A DNA stretch of 64,000 nt from Sorex araneus (GCF_027595985.1 NC_073305.1:82493126-82557125); one strand, 5' to 3'. Counted from the stretch's first letter, positions 1 to 11,765 are shown. Program-made: numbers and translations. The notes: generated by a model not told the origin, from the letters alone.

Positions 1-71
1 TTTGAACACAATATGACTCATATTCTATACTAATTCAGTATATTTCCCACATTTTGCCATTCTTTTTTCAT

Positions 72-113
72 ATAACAATGATAGACTACAATTAAGACCA
101 ATGATTCTCAGAT
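72..113 (+). repeat. left arm of 42-bp inverted repeat
   Basis: The reverse complement of this segment matches 1183-1224 at 39 of 42 positions. TA dinucleotides sit at 71-72 and 1224-1225 just outside matching TAAC/GTTA ends. This resembles the terminal repeats of a small DNA transposon but is unproven. Confidence 0.6.
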
Positions 114-560
114 AGCTGTATATCCTAATAATCTCTGTATTTATTTTTGCCTTTCTGTATGTTAAGTGGTGATTCCCTACTTATTTTGTTCTATACTGTA
201 GTCTGAAGACAACATCCAGAGGCTGTGATAATTAGAGAAAGATAATTTTTAAGAAGGTTCCATAGCATGTAGAGTTTCCAAATGTTGTAACCCAGAAATT
301 TTCTTCCAGTAATAGGGTTCAGTTAGTACTGTATATACAAGGAAATAAAAAGTTGGTTTATTAAAACTATTTTAAGGAACCAAGAATTTAAAGAACTCCT
401 CTGTGACTGGGAATTTTAAAAGAGGAACAATTTTAAATAGAAAAAAGAACATTTTTGGTTGCTGTGGAAATACTGCATAATCCTAGAAGTGCCTCTTTGA
501 AGACTAAATTTCAAGGAAAGTGTGAAGGGGGTGGGGAAGAAGTATCCTGTCTAAAAGTAG

Positions 561-800
561 CACTGTAGCACTGTCTTCCTGTTGTTCATTGATTTGCTCG
601 AGAGGGCAACAGTAACATTTCTATTGTGAGACTTGTTACTGTTTTTGGCAGATCCAATACAACCCAGGTAGCTTGCCAGGCTCTGCCATGCGGGTGGGAT
701 ACTCTCGATAGCTTGCTGGGCTCTCCGAGAGGGATGGAGGAATCGAACCTGGGTCAGCCGTGTGCAAGGCAAATATCCTACCTGCTGTGCTATCATTCCA
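561..800 (-). mobile_element. SOR-type SINE, long form, with TSD
   Basis: Minus-strand tRNA-like head (GGTTCGATTC box at the right end), two GGCAAGCTA modules and a CAGTG-rich tail at the left. It is flanked by the perfect 12-bp duplication GTCTAAAAGTAG at 549-560 and 801-812. Confidence 0.9.
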
Positions 801-1182
801 GTCTAAAAGTAGAAAATAAAATAAATGACTTAAGAACCTTCTGAATTTATGATTTTGTATAATTCTGTGCAAAGATATAATTTAAACCTTTAGTAGCAAA
901 TAAAGGCAATTATTTGTATTAGTATAATCCTTTAAGCAATAAAATATTACACTGTTTTCACAGATCCTAATAAGTAGTCCTTTTGACCATAGTGTTTCTA
1001 AAAGACTGTTCTTTTAACAGTTTATTATGGAATTATCTGAAAAATCCCCACTCCTTATTACCCTTAAGAGTTTTAAATATCTTTTGAGTTACTAGGGTTA
1101 TCCCCCCGAAAAAGCCCTCCTATGACTGTCCAATAAAACAAAATCAATAAATAATGAAACCCATATCTTCATATCTGAAATG

Positions 1183-1224
1183 ATCTGAGAATCATCAGTC
1201 TTAATTGTAGTCTATCATAGTTAT
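1183..1224 (-). repeat. right arm of 42-bp inverted repeat
   Basis: Inverted partner of 72-113 with three mismatches. The interval between the arms contains a later SINE insertion at 561-800; without it the inner segment would be roughly 0.8 kb. Confidence 0.6.
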
Positions 1225-1655
1225 AATATATTTAAAATATTTGTGCAGTGTTCCGTTTTGATAAGCATACATATAATTATGATATATGTCTCAGTATTAT
1301 ATAATTCTATGCATTTATATAATAAGCATATATTATGGTTATTATCAATTATTTATTTACACATAATTACATAGTATATTTATGTTGACATGTATCAGGT
1401 GGCAATAGACTAGAAATCACACATATATATTTATGAAGTGGTCAGAATTTGACCTTCGACCTCTTATTTACCTTAGCGAGGGTTGAAAGGACCATAAAAA
1501 GTCATGTGATGAAGAAATGAGAAAACATAGTTTGGATAATCTGCTGAATAAATGAGTACATACTGGAATCATTGAAGAAACATGGAAAATGTTCACCAAT
1601 TAATTAGCAAATCAAATGTTACCCTGAGAATTTCTTTTGCTAGAAACACTGTGGG

Positions 1656-1757
1656 ATGTCAGTTATGAGAGGGCTCAAGTTGGCATACTCAGATTCGCTG
1701 AATTCCTACGAATCTGCTTTTCAGACTCCTGGTGGCTGGAGATCAGCATGGCGCTAA
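1656..1757 (+). promoter_or_regulatory. upstream ORF overlapping the OPN5 start codon
   Basis: An ATG at 1656 (G at -3) opens a 33-codon frame that runs over the OPN5 ATG in a different frame and stops at 1755-1757; a second ATG follows three codons in. If transcription starts upstream of 1656, this overlapping uORF would lower translation from the OPN5 start. The transcription start is unknown; no TATA box or CpG island is evident nearby. Confidence 0.35.
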
Positions 1758-1877
1758 ACCACACAGCCCTACCCCAGGATGAGAACCTGCCTCACTACCT
1801 TCGAGATGGAGACCCCTTTGCTTCCAAACTTTCCTGGGAAGCGGATTTAGTGGCTGGCTTTTACCTGACAATAATTG
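1748..1877 (+). CDS. OPN5: OPN5 exon 1, coding part (residues 1-44)
   Basis: The start ATG has a strong context (A at -3, G at +4) and begins MALNHTALPQ, the N-terminus I know for mammalian OPN5. It encodes the short extracellular tail with one N-glycosylation sequon at N4 and the first half of transmembrane helix 1 (from about residue 33). The exon ends after the first base of the Gly44 codon at ATTG|GTAAGC, a good donor. The same frame stays open upstream to about 1637, but the first in-frame ATG is the one used here. A different-frame upstream ATG overlaps this start (1656-1757). The 5' UTR boundary cannot be seen. Confidence 0.95.
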
Positions 1878-3435
1878 GTAAGCTTCCTTAATTTTTTGGT
1901 GCAAAGGTTGCATCTAGAAAATTCATGGGGTTGGTAACACTAACTTTGTACAGAGATTTTAATACTTCAATGAATATTTTGAGTCAAGGTGAAGAGAGGG
2001 AGAAAAATAGAAAGTAGGAAGGTATTGCAGAGTTCAAACAATGCTTCTAGATATGACCACTCTATATGATAGGGATAATAATCCCTTGACATTCTTAATA
2101 ACAAAATAATATATTTTGAGGTGACATTTTATTTTTGGTTGCTTTGGTACTAGGTCTGTCTTCTGGATAACAAAATTAATGCAAATGATATTTTATTTAA
2201 TCAGAGTGCTTTTATTTTGTGAAATATGCTTTTGATAGAACCAAGAGACTATAAGTTCAGCATAAATCTCGAAGAATCTAATTCAAGGTCCTCCTTCCAA
2301 AAAGGAGGAAACTCTGACCCAGGGCTATCATTGACAATGCACATAGTAAATTTACTTCCTCTAAAGCTGCATCACAGTAATATCACTTAGTGATTTGGGA
2401 GCCAGTTGGAGAAATGTAATGGTGAATGAAATCCAGTTCAGGGTAAAAATTATGCATCTTGGGGCATAATTTGCAATGTGGTAAATTTGCCCCAGACTAT
2501 GCTGTCCAACGTGATGGCCTCATGAGGTATTTGAACTGTGCTGTGTTAAGGTGAGATAGACAGTAGTATAAATACATATTAGGTATAGAAGATTTGAAAT
2601 TAGAAAAATAAGATATAGTACCTCAATAATTTTGTAAAAATTGACTCCTTGTCAAATCCATAGCATTCTAGAGATATCAGGTTAACAAATGTATTTTAAA
2701 TATTACATAGGAACATTTTTACTATTTTATGTGACTATGAGAAAACAAACATATATGTGACTCACATTTCTGGCTATATTTTATTTTTATTTGACAGCAA
2801 TAGTCTAGGCAATCGGAATTTAACCACACTACTTCTCTTAAATTCAAAGTTGTTTTAAATTGGGTAACCAGTATGCAGGTGGGTTATGTCTTTAGGTGTG
2901 TCTGCCTTTAATCTTTTCAGATGTTGGGTCAAGCCTTCTCTCTTTTTCTCTAATTCTCTCACCTCTATCCTTTCTCCCGTTTCTCTATCATCTGTTTATT
3001 ACTGGCTAAGAATTTCATTTAACCTCTTGAAACTGGTCAAATGCATTAGAAAAGTCTGCAGACCTCTTTATAGTCAGTGCTTGAAACCAATGAGAATGAA
3101 ACAGAAATTCTACTGCAAAGGAATTCTCTTGGCTTTATTATTAGCTTTTACCATACTTAATTAAATTACATTTCCTAAAATGGACCCCATGTCCTTTGAA
3201 ACACAAGTGCATATTCAGTGCCCATTCTTTAAGTTGCTGGGATTATAGCAATAGCCACAAGGAGCGAACTTCCTTTGTACAGGGAACATATGGCAGCAGT
3301 AAAATCAACAGTTAAAAAAAATTAAACTTAATAAGCACTTTCAATGATTAGAAAGGCAGAAAAGTAAGCATCTTACTGATTGAGTTGAATCTGTCTCAAT
3401 CTATTATAAAGAATACATTTCAAAAGGGCTTCTTT

Positions 3436-3597
3436 GGGACTGGAGCTATAGTTTAGCTGCAAGGGTGTTTGCCTTGCACCCAGATTCAATTCCCAGCATC
3501 CCATATGGTCCCCTGACCACTGCCAGGAGTGATTCCTAGGAGCAGAGCCAGAAGTAACCCCTGAGTATTTTCAGATGTGACCCAAAAAGGGGGAAAA
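3436..3597 (+). mobile_element. SOR-type SINE, short form
   Basis: Head GGACTGGAGCTATAG, box-B-like GATTCAATTCCCAGC, the CATATGGTCCCCTGA middle and GTGACCCAAAAAG end. Several substitutions. Confidence 0.85.
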
Positions 3598-5165
3598 AAG
3601 CATCTTTTACCTAGCAAATTTATCTAGATGAAACAAAATAGGAGGATGGATCAATCCATTCCCCACTCTGGCAAGATGGAGCAAAGGAAGATAGGCTGAA
3701 TGTGAAGTCAGGATGGAGGAGTCAGTGGAGCTGGATGTGGAATCTAGGAGAATTTTCACTCAGTGAACACGGGGTTGGAAATAAAGTCCACTGTCATATT
3801 CATCACAGAGACATGAAGCTATAAAACGAGGTCCAGGAAGATATTCAGAGGTAGTATCTGGTATTTCAGGGCACTGAGGGTAGAGGCAGAAGTGTGTGCT
3901 AGAAGATTCCTTAAGTGTGAGGGGAGAGTGCGCAGGAGAGATTTGCTCTATACTGGAGCCAAGCTTGGGACTTGGTTTTGTCTGTTTCCAGTCCCTTATG
4001 GAATGGGTTTTTTTTTTTTGGTGGGGGGTGAGTAGAACCAAGGTTCTTGGTGAGGTTTTAGATGGGAGAAGTCCTATGGAAAATCAGAAGGTGGAAAGAG
4101 AGGACTAAGTTTGGAGTGAAGCAAAATACATACCAGTTTTCATTCTACACTTTCACTGTGTAAATGTTTAATTTATTAAGAGTCTATATATGAGTTTTCT
4201 TTTTTGTATTCATAGAATCAGGATTTTGATCATCTGAACATTTCTGCCTTTAATCTTTATCTTCTTAATCTTATTTTCCTTTAAGTCTCCTGAAAGCATT
4301 CTCTAAATCTTCCCTATAGATAAGATTACCTTTGGAAATAATCTATATGCTGCTCAGAGAGTAAACTTTTTTTTTTTTGGATAATATTGGAAGCACTCAG
4401 ATAAACCTTAGGAAACAGAATTCATGCCAATATAAGAAAAAGTAAGCAATTAAATGTCAGACAAAATATAGAAAAACAAAGGTGTTTCAGCAAACTTTGT
4501 GTACCAAATGCATATGTCTACCTATTATTGTTAGTCTTCTTGGATGCAAAGTAGATGGCATTTATTTATACCTTTCAAGCCATGCTTTCACATTTTTAAT
4601 TTTCCAGTGTGCCTTGTTAGCGGGTTTCCTTTAAACTAACGTAAGTTTTATTTTAGTTGGTTTGTTCTAGAACTCCATAATCTTTTCTATTTTTTTCCTC
4701 TTCTCCCTTAAGAAAGTTAAAAGAGGTTTTAACGGACCACTCACTAAGCATCACTGACTCCAGAGACTCTGAATTCCCTAAGAGCACAATGCAGTTAGTT
4801 CCTGGTGGTTTCATACCATCAACTGGAACACACATTTTTTTCCTTGCCCCCCTGCCCCCAATGAATTGTGGTGGAGAAGTAGAAATTAAATTAGAAAAAT
4901 CTGGGTTTCTCCTGTTAATACTCTCCTTATTCCTTACTACTAAAGGCAGCTGTACCAGATTCTCATTTATACACAGCCACACTATGAAGCAAGAATTCCT
5001 GAAGAAATCTACTCTACATGTTAAGCTATGGAAGTAGGTGTATTCTTTTCTTAAATAAAGTCAGTAGTGATTGGGTCTTTTTTGGATTTAAACTGGGTTT
5101 AAAAGAACTTTTGAACAGTTTCATTGTAATGCCAAGTCAAATAGTTAATAAAAGGATATAAAGAC

Positions 5166-5720
5166 TTATACTATTGCTAGGAGGTTGCTGGGTTGAGGGT
5201 CACTTTCCCTCCCTCTGGTGGGAGGGGGAGAACCCATATTATCAATGTCACCTACTTCCCCCTGATACCTAGTCCAGTTGCAGCTGCAGATATCCAGAGT
5301 CCAGGTTGTCCTCGGAGGCCAAAGGGCCTGGGATATGTTTCCAGGAGACGATCCTTTCCCTGCAGGATGCTGGGCCTGCCTTTTCGGCCTGTGCCTCTTG
5401 TGAATATTGATGCTTCCATGGGAGTCCACAGGGCTAGTGAAAACACTCCGCTGGGTTTGGGTCTCTTCATCTTCAGAATTTATTAACCCTACCAATCAGA
5501 GGGAGGGAGTTCTATAAAGCCAATCAATACTCCATAAAAAAAATGGCTAAGGAAATACTCCACCCTGGGGGCCAGTACAAGAACTGACCATTGGGGTTCC
5601 CACACCCTCCTGAGCTTCAGTGGGAAGTTAGTGGTTCCTTTTTCTGGGTAAGTTCAGTCTTATAACCCCCCAACTCCTTTCCCTTTGGGGGTAACCCAAC
5701 CCTCACCTGTCACTCACTCA
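5166..5720. other. GC-richer unclassified block in intron 1
   Basis: Open in both strands for about 100 codons (5166-5495 minus, 5193-5486 plus) and unlike the surrounding AT-rich intron. TATAAAG follows at 5514. It may be an old LTR or retroposon piece. I recognise no protein in either frame. Confidence 0.3.
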
Positions 5721-5889
5721 CAACTCATGCTCTTTATTTCATCTTCTTAATTTAGATTTTTATTTAGAGTCCTCTCACCACCCTCTAAATCTATGGTGTC
5801 CATTTTTTTGAAATTGAAAAGTGTTTCTTAATACATGAATGCGTATCTCCTCATTTTAACGATGGGAATTTATATTTTTTTCCTTGTAG

Positions 5890-6009
5890 GGATTCTGTCC
5901 ACATTTGGAAATGGGTATGTCCTTTATATGTCTTCTAGACGAAAGAAGAAGCTGAGACCTGCTGAAATAATGACTATCAATTTAGCAGTCTGTGATCTGG
6001 GCATTTCAG
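5890..6009 (+). CDS. OPN5: OPN5 exon 2 (residues 44-84)
   Basis: The acceptor is TTCCTTGTAG and the donor TCAG|GTAACA; both boundaries are phase 1. It encodes the rest of helix 1 with the conserved GN motif (G50-N51), the basic first cytoplasmic loop (RRKKK, residues 60-64) and helix 2 with the NLAVCDL core, where D79 is the helix-2 sodium-site aspartate common to class A receptors. The exon lies about 4 kb after exon 1. Intron 1 between them contains one SINE and a GC-richer unclassified block. Confidence 0.95.
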
Positions 6010-6537
6010 GTAACAGAGTCATGCTCTTTTGTTTGGGGCCTTTGAACCTTTCCCTATTTTAGCAGAGACCACCCCATGTGGCCAAACCCTCTAATTCCAC
6101 CCTTCACAAATCATCTTTCTCAGAGTTTGAAGTACTATCACCATAGTGCTGTTCAGGCTGAAGAACATTAAAAGAACATCTATTGTTTCTTTTTTATGTA
6201 GCAGACAGGTTAGGGGCAGAGTATAAAATCTGGAATAATACAGGGCCCCAGATGTGTAATTAGACACTTTAAGTCTAGTGGTAGAAATGATTTGAAAATC
6301 ACAATGGACAGGTTAAAAAAAACAAAGGGGTTGTTTTTAACTCTCCTTTGGACCTAACGGAAATTTGCTAAAATAAATATCAAGAAGGAGCAAGTTAAAT
6401 GCAGCTTAACACAGTCAGTGCTTTTCAAACTTGGTTCCCTCAGCCCGTCCCCCCCCCCACCCGACAAAGAGTGATTGGGGAAACTTACAAAAAGAAAACC
6501 CACATATGCATTTCATAGCCCAAGACTTTGATTTTTT

Positions 6538-6690
6538 TTCTTTTTGGGTCACACCCGGCGATGCTCAGGGCTCTGCACTCAGGAATTACTCCTGGCGGTG
6601 CTCAGGGGACCATATGGGATGCTGGGAATCGAACCCAGGTCGGTCTCATGCAAAGCAAACGCCCTACCTGCTGTGCTATCGCTCCAGCCC
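6538..6690 (-). mobile_element. SOR-type SINE, short form, with TSD
   Basis: Well-preserved minus-strand copy ending GCTCCAGCCC. The 17-bp duplication CAAGACTTTGATTTTTT flanks it at 6521-6537 and 6691-6707. Confidence 0.92.
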
Positions 6691-6710
6691 CAAGACTTTG
6701 ATTTTTTAAA

Positions 6711-6825
6711 CTGTTGTTTGTGGCCATATCCAGGGATGCTCAGGACTTACTCCTGGCTCTGTGACCAGAAATCATTCCCATTAGTGCTGGGGGAAGCGTA
6801 AGTGGTGCTGGGTATTCAACCAGAT
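6711..6825 (-). mobile_element. old SINE fragment
   Basis: Degraded minus-strand short-form SINE (CAGGGATGCTCAGG, TTACTCCTGGCTCTG, GCTGGGTATTCAACC) next to the intact copy at 6538. Confidence 0.55.
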
Positions 6826-7202
6826 TAACATTTTGATTTAAATGGCTGGAAATATTACTGTCATCAGGATAATTAAAGTTCAGTATGTAGTCCAAATTAT
6901 AAACCGCTGATTCTTGTCAGGTTCTTTTGACCTTTCTGGCAATGCAGCAAGGAGTTGGAATGAAAGTTCTCACTGTGTTTTATTTCTACAAATATGACCA
7001 TTACGGTGTGAGGCCCTCCTGTTGCTTTGTTCTAGGAAAATTTCAAAACTGCCTAAATCCACTAAAACATATCTTCAAATAACAACATTCTATTATTTAT
7101 TACAAGAAAGGGGGAGATTGAATCTGAAGCTTTCAGTAGCTCTTTCTGCTGGAAAACTTTCAGCGTTTGCTATCTAAAGTTCCCCTTTAAAAGTATTTTC
7201 TA

Positions 7203-7357
7203 GGGTGCTGGAGTGATGGGACGCGGGTAGAGCTTTGCCTTACACATGGCCACCCTGGGTTCCATCCGCAGCACCCTTTATGGTCCCCTGAGCACAGCCA
7301 GGAGTAATTCATGAATGCAGGGCCAGGAGTAACAGCGCCAGATATGACCCAAAAAGT
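7203..7357 (+). mobile_element. SOR-type SINE, short form
   Basis: Plus-strand diverged copy with GTGCTGGAGTGATGG head, TATGGTCCCCTGAGCAC middle and ATATGACCCAAAAAG end. Confidence 0.85.
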
Positions 7358-8171
7358 CAAAATATTTTTTTCAAAATGTTTTCATAAATATATATATATA
7401 TATATTTTTCTGCCATTACTAATAGTGTCTAAATACAAGGCTTCCATAACTAGCCCCCTTCTTTTGAGTCGCTATCACAGAGCTCATTGTCCTCATTGAG
7501 ATTGGTGTTTCATTTGGGAAGGTTTTTCTCAGTGTACACAGACTTAAAAGTCTTGAGCTCTAGTGGAAAAATACAGGAAGAGGAGCATCACATATTTTCT
7601 GTGAGAGTTGTCAAGGCTAAACAGGGAAATTTTGAAAATGACGAGTGACTGCTATTTTGACTATTACCACGCGATGGCGATGTCGCAACATGAATGTTTT
7701 GCTTCCTGGTCAGCTCGCCCAGCTGAACTCTGAAAGTTCTCTTCCCCAGTTCGGAACATGAAATATTTGAATGAAAGCTGTCATTTCAGCTACACCCCTC
7801 AGCAGTGAATAGTAATTGGATTCACACTAGGCTTGAATAAAATGCCTTTAATGGGCTGGACACATTGAGAATGCTTTCAACCAAACAGAATTTGCCTTAG
7901 AATTGCACAAACCATCTCATTTACTCAGCTTTAGAGCAATTCACCATCAAGTGTTTTCTTCCAGACAGTAGTTTTCTCTGATAAACCTTGATCACTCTTC
8001 AACCTCTGAGTATTTCTATTTCTTTCACACTTTCCCTTCCAATTCACTTTGACGAATTTTTACCCACATCACCCCATCTTGCCACCCTCCTCCGGGTCGA
8101 TTTATACTCTAAGAAGCAGATATATTTTATCTATATAGCTAAATTTGTTTTTAAATTAACAGTGGCTTTTT

Positions 8172-8262
8172 AAATTCTGTATATGCATTAAAATCACCTG
8201 GGAGGTGTGTAGGTTTACTCCAGAGAGATTAAGCTAGAATTATAACCCAGATTATTCTTTAA
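8172..8262. mobile_element. hAT (MER5A-like) relic
   Basis: TGCATTAAAATCACCTGGGA resembles the MER5A consensus around its conserved ATCACCTGG segment. An AAAGC-rich simple run follows at 8262-8305. Confidence 0.4.
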
Positions 8263-8380
8263 AATAAAGCAAAGCAAAGCGAAGCAAAAAAAAAAAAAAG
8301 CAAACCAATATTCTTGTGTTCACTGGGTTCAACACCATTTCACTAATCAAGAAGGGAGAGACATTGTGGATGGCATTTCA

Positions 8381-8841
8381 TTTATTGATTTATTTTTAAT
8401 TAAAAATATGTTTTTAAATGAATCACTGTGAGACAGTTACAGACTTAAAAACTTTCATGCTTACGTTTCAGTCATATAATGATCGAGTACCCATCCCTCA
8501 ACCAGTGCCCATTCTCCACCCAGTAACCCTCCCTCCACCCCCACTCCGTCCCCCTCTGTGGCAGGCACAGCCCCTTTTACTCTCTCTTACCTTTTGGGTG
8601 TTATGGTTTGCAATACAGGTAGTAAGTGGCCGTTATGTTCGGTCCATGGTCCGTCTACTTACAGCATGCATCTCCCAACCCGAGTGAGTTCTCCAAGCAT
8701 CATTCACTTAGTGTTCCCTTTCTCCATCCCAGCTACATCTTTCCCTAGCATGTCAGGCTGGCTTTCAAGCCCTGAAGCAATCCTCCTGGCCCTTATCTCT
8801 GTTATCCCTGGGTGTTAGTCTCCTATACTGTTACTTTACAT
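8381..8841 (-). mobile_element. L1-3'-end-like retroposon with 17-bp TSD
   Basis: The minus strand ends GTGATTC and an A/T-rich tail at the left, as in LINE-1 3' ends. The body shares the CCCATCCCTC and TTTTGGGTGTTATGGTTTG blocks with other copies in the window. TTGTGGATGGCATTTCA flanks it at 8364-8380 and 8842-8858, showing retrotransposition of a 5'-truncated 461-bp copy. Confidence 0.85.
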
Positions 8842-9424
8842 TTGTGGATGGCATTTCAAAGGTTCATCAAAATCTCCAGAAGAAAGCTTAAAATAACTTT
8901 TGCTAATGGGTCTCCTCACCCAGAAGAATGTTAGCTGATAAGTTGATATCATTGACAGTAATAGACACACTAACTAACACAAAGAATTTACACTCACTGT
9001 TTGGCAGACCTTTACCTTAGGCTTGGAGTTTGCCATCATCTTTACTGGAATATTTTTTTCTCTAAATATTTGCTTGACTTTCAACTGCAGATTCAGGCAT
9101 TTCCCTAAATAATGCACCCTCAGAGCTATCTTCCCAGTTTCTATGAATGAGACACTGTTTCTGTCTACTTTCTCTTTTTGGTATTTCCTTTGTCATTCAT
9201 CACTACCCTATCATTCCATCATTGATGTCCCCTATTATGAACTATTTGGTTCTTTTGTTTGTTCTTTTAAATATAAGGTTGTCCTTGTTACCTACTAGGT
9301 ACTGAGTCATTATTGTAGAAGGGGTGTATGTGTGTGGGGGGAGGGGGATAATCAATATTTGCATACCAAAGAAGGGAATACTGGGCCAGGTCTAGTACCT
9401 GGAGGCTATGAATATCAGTCACTT

Positions 9425-9887
9425 CGTTTTCCTATTGTAAGGAGAAAACTGTTTGGATAGCCAGACTCAGTCCATTCTCTTCTGGGAGGACCATGATGAA
9501 TAGTGTGGGTGCAGGGTATGGTAATAGTTCAAGCATGCTTTGTAGAAAAAGCACTAATGGATCAGCAATAGAAAACATATGATCTAATGATGTCCTTTCG
9601 ACAGGTCTGATTGTTGGGGAAAAACTCCAAATAATAATAGTGGGTTCTCTGTCGAAAATCGATTGAAAATCAAAGTAAAGAGAGAGTAAAGTGAAAATCA
9701 TCTGCCACACAGGCAGGGCAGGGTGGGGAGTGGGAGGAAGGTTATAACTGGGTTCTTGGTGGTGGAACATGTGCACTGATGAAGGGATGGGTGTTTGATC
9801 ATTGTATGACTGAGACTGAATCCTGAAAGCTTTGTAACTGTTTTCACGGTGATTCAATTAAAAAAAAAAAAGCTAAAAAAAAAAAAG
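9425..9887 (+). mobile_element. L1-3'-end-like retroposon
   Basis: Plus-strand copy ending ACGGTGATTCAATTAAAA with two A-runs. Its interior (AACTATTATTAT-type region, complement at 9620-9640) matches the copies at 43685 and 58460. The 141-codon minus-strand open frame within it is not a gene. The left edge is approximate. Confidence 0.75.
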
Positions 9888-10046
9888 AAATCATTGACAC
9901 CTTAGAAATCTGGGCCTGGTTATAACCAAATCAGACCAAAATGGCAATCGCTTGTCAGGATAAAATATAAGACACCAGTTAATTAAGATAGGGGTAAGTT
10001 TTTCCTGCGGAGGGACATTCCCATAACACTTTGCTTGGTGCTCTAG

Positions 10047-10217
10047 TTGTAGGCAAACCGTTCACAATCATCTCTTGCTTCTGTCACCGCTGGGTGTTTG
10101 GCTGGATGGGTTGCCGATGGTATGGATGGGCTGGATTTTTCTTTGGCTGTGGAAGTCTTATCACTATGACTGCTGTCAGCCTGGACCGATACCTGAAAAT
10201 CTGCTATCTCTCTTATG
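10047..10217 (+). CDS. OPN5: OPN5 exon 3 (residues 84-141)
   Basis: It encodes the end of helix 2, the first extracellular loop, helix 3 and the start of the second cytoplasmic loop. Cys106 (in WMGCRWYG) is the helix-3 half of the conserved disulfide. Asp130-Arg131-Tyr132 is the G-protein coupling DRY motif. Tyr109 sits where bovine rhodopsin has its Glu113 counterion, as expected for a non-visual UV opsin. The donor is strong (TATG|GTAAGT). The acceptor (GGTGCTCTAG) has a short, purine-interrupted pyrimidine tract and looks weaker than those of the other exons. Intron 2 upstream carries two SINEs and two L1-3'-end-like elements. Confidence 0.95.
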
Positions 10218-11401
10218 GTAAGTATGAAGGTTCCTCCCTCTGTGATTGGCAAAAGTTAGGTGAATTGAGTGTCAGAGCTGCACATATTTTGCCCACAGGG
10301 AATTGACAATAGTTACTAATAATCACAGACATGCCAAGAGTGTTTCTACGTATAGCCTTGTCTTGTTCTAACCTATGTTTGAAGATTTGAGCTTGTGCCC
10401 ACGTAGGTTTCTTGAATGTGTAACTTTTATAGCAATGCCTGGTGTCTGGCTCTGGTACTTTCAGATGAGTTTCCTTGTATGAGTGTGTACGTGAGCTTCT
10501 ACCACATTTTGGCATCACACAGAAGACATCAAGTACAATGAAAGGATGCTGGGTTCATGATGTTTAGTGTAAGGGTAAAGATAAAAAAAGGTTTTCTGAG
10601 TGTTTTCTAATATATTCAGGCTCACTGTGAACTCAAGGATGTGAGATTCCTGAGCTGTGGAGTTCTGCCTGCAGGAAAAGTCATGGGAGCAGAAACATCA
10701 CTCAGCATTTTTTTATGATGTTGGTAGGTAGAAAGATGAAAGAATTAGTGAGGGGTTCAGCAAATGATAAGTGAGATCTCAGACAATACATTTATATTAT
10801 TTAAAAATAAATAGCTGATTCTATATACTAAAAGTTAGACTCTTATTTATGTTTGCTTCTTTTAAGTTCTGAAAATTTATTTAATCTCCCTAAAACGTTA
10901 GTATTGAGAACCAAGCACAATTTTGATGTTCTCTAGATAAAGTGGCCTTGCTTATTTTGTCAAAGTAGGTGTGGCCATGTGACAAAACATGGCCTGGAAT
11001 GTAAAGTGGGAAATTTCACGTGGTTGACACACTTAATAGGGTGGAATTTTCCTTTACATTTATTTATTAATTTTTCCCCTTTATATTTGACTAATTTGAT
11101 TTTAAAATTATTAATCTTTTAAAAATTACTAATTTTTAAATTAAGTTGATATCATTTGAATGCATCAGAGTGTTTTGGACTCCTCTAATTCTCAGTGGTT
11201 AAAAGTTAACTTCTACTGATTGTAGCAGCAGGTAAATCTCTTAAATTCAGACTTAGCTGAGGTTTCCTATACTTTGCCTCCTGATTTAAGAAAACAAAGG
11301 ATGCCTGCCAGGGAAATACATAAAAATTAAAATCCTAATAACAATTTTAAAATACCGAATTATAAATAAACCAATTTTGTAAGTCAAAAGAAGTGGGGGA
11401 G

Positions 11402-11577
11402 GGGCTGGAACAATAGCACAATGGGTAGGGCATTTGCCTGGCACGCGACTGACCCGGGTTCAATTCCCAGCATCCCATATGGTCCCCTGAGCACCACCAG
11501 GGGTAATTCCTGAAGTGCAGAGCCAGGAGGAACCCCTGGGTGTGACCCAAAAAGCAAAAAAAAAGAAAAGAAAAAAG
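11402..11577 (+). mobile_element. SOR-type SINE, short form
   Basis: Near-complete plus-strand copy: GGGGCTGGAACAATAGCAC head, GACCCGGGTTCAATTCCCAG box B, GTGTGACCCAAAAAGC end and an A-rich tail. Confidence 0.92.
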
Positions 11578-11607
11578 CAAAAAAAAAGAAACTGGGGGAA
11601 GCAGACT

Positions 11608-11765
11608 TTTGGGCTAAACACAGCAGTCAGTGCTCAAAGAATATTCTGGGCTCTGTGTTCAGTAGTGATCCCTGCTGGTGCTTGAGGGACCATATAAAGT
11701 CTTGGGGATTCTAACTGCTATCTTTGTTTGCAAGTTAAGCACCTGATTTACCCCTTATATAATCT
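11608..11765 (-). mobile_element. old SINE fragment
   Basis: Diverged minus-strand short form (GTGCTTGAGGGACCATAT, GCAAGTTAAGCACC) just downstream of the younger copy in opposite orientation. Confidence 0.6.

Larger units (their letters stand above)
1..1747. other. OPN5 upstream region
   Basis: This is AT-rich non-coding DNA. It holds one SINE (561-800), an inverted repeat pair (72-113 and 1183-1224) and no recognisable gene. No CpG island is visible, which fits a tissue-restricted gene. The promoter must lie near the right end but I cannot place it. Confidence 0.6.
1878..5889 (+). other. OPN5 intron 1
   Basis: About 4 kb. It contains a degraded short-form SINE at 3436-3597 and a GC-richer block at 5166-5720. 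The rest is unique AT-rich sequence in which I see nothing. Confidence 0.85.
6010..10046 (+). other. OPN5 intron 2
   Basis: About 4 kb holding SINEs at 6538, 6711 and 7203, a TA run near 7386-7406, a hAT relic near 8172, an L1-3'-end-like insertion with TSD at 8381 and another in the opposite orientation from about 9425. Confidence 0.85.

Noticed and set aside
6405..6440. CAGTGCTTTTCAAACTTGG as a hAT terminal repeat
   Set aside because: Only about 20 bp resemble a MER5-type end and the following sequence does not continue the consensus.
9432..9857. 141-codon minus-strand open frame
   Set aside because: Lies in the antisense of an L1-3'-end-like retroposon with poly(A); equivalent frames recur in other copies.
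11402..11480. tRNA gene candidates at SINE heads (here and in the other SINE copies)
   Set aside because: Box A and B motifs are present but no cloverleaf with a 3' acceptor end forms, and each is the head of a repeated element.
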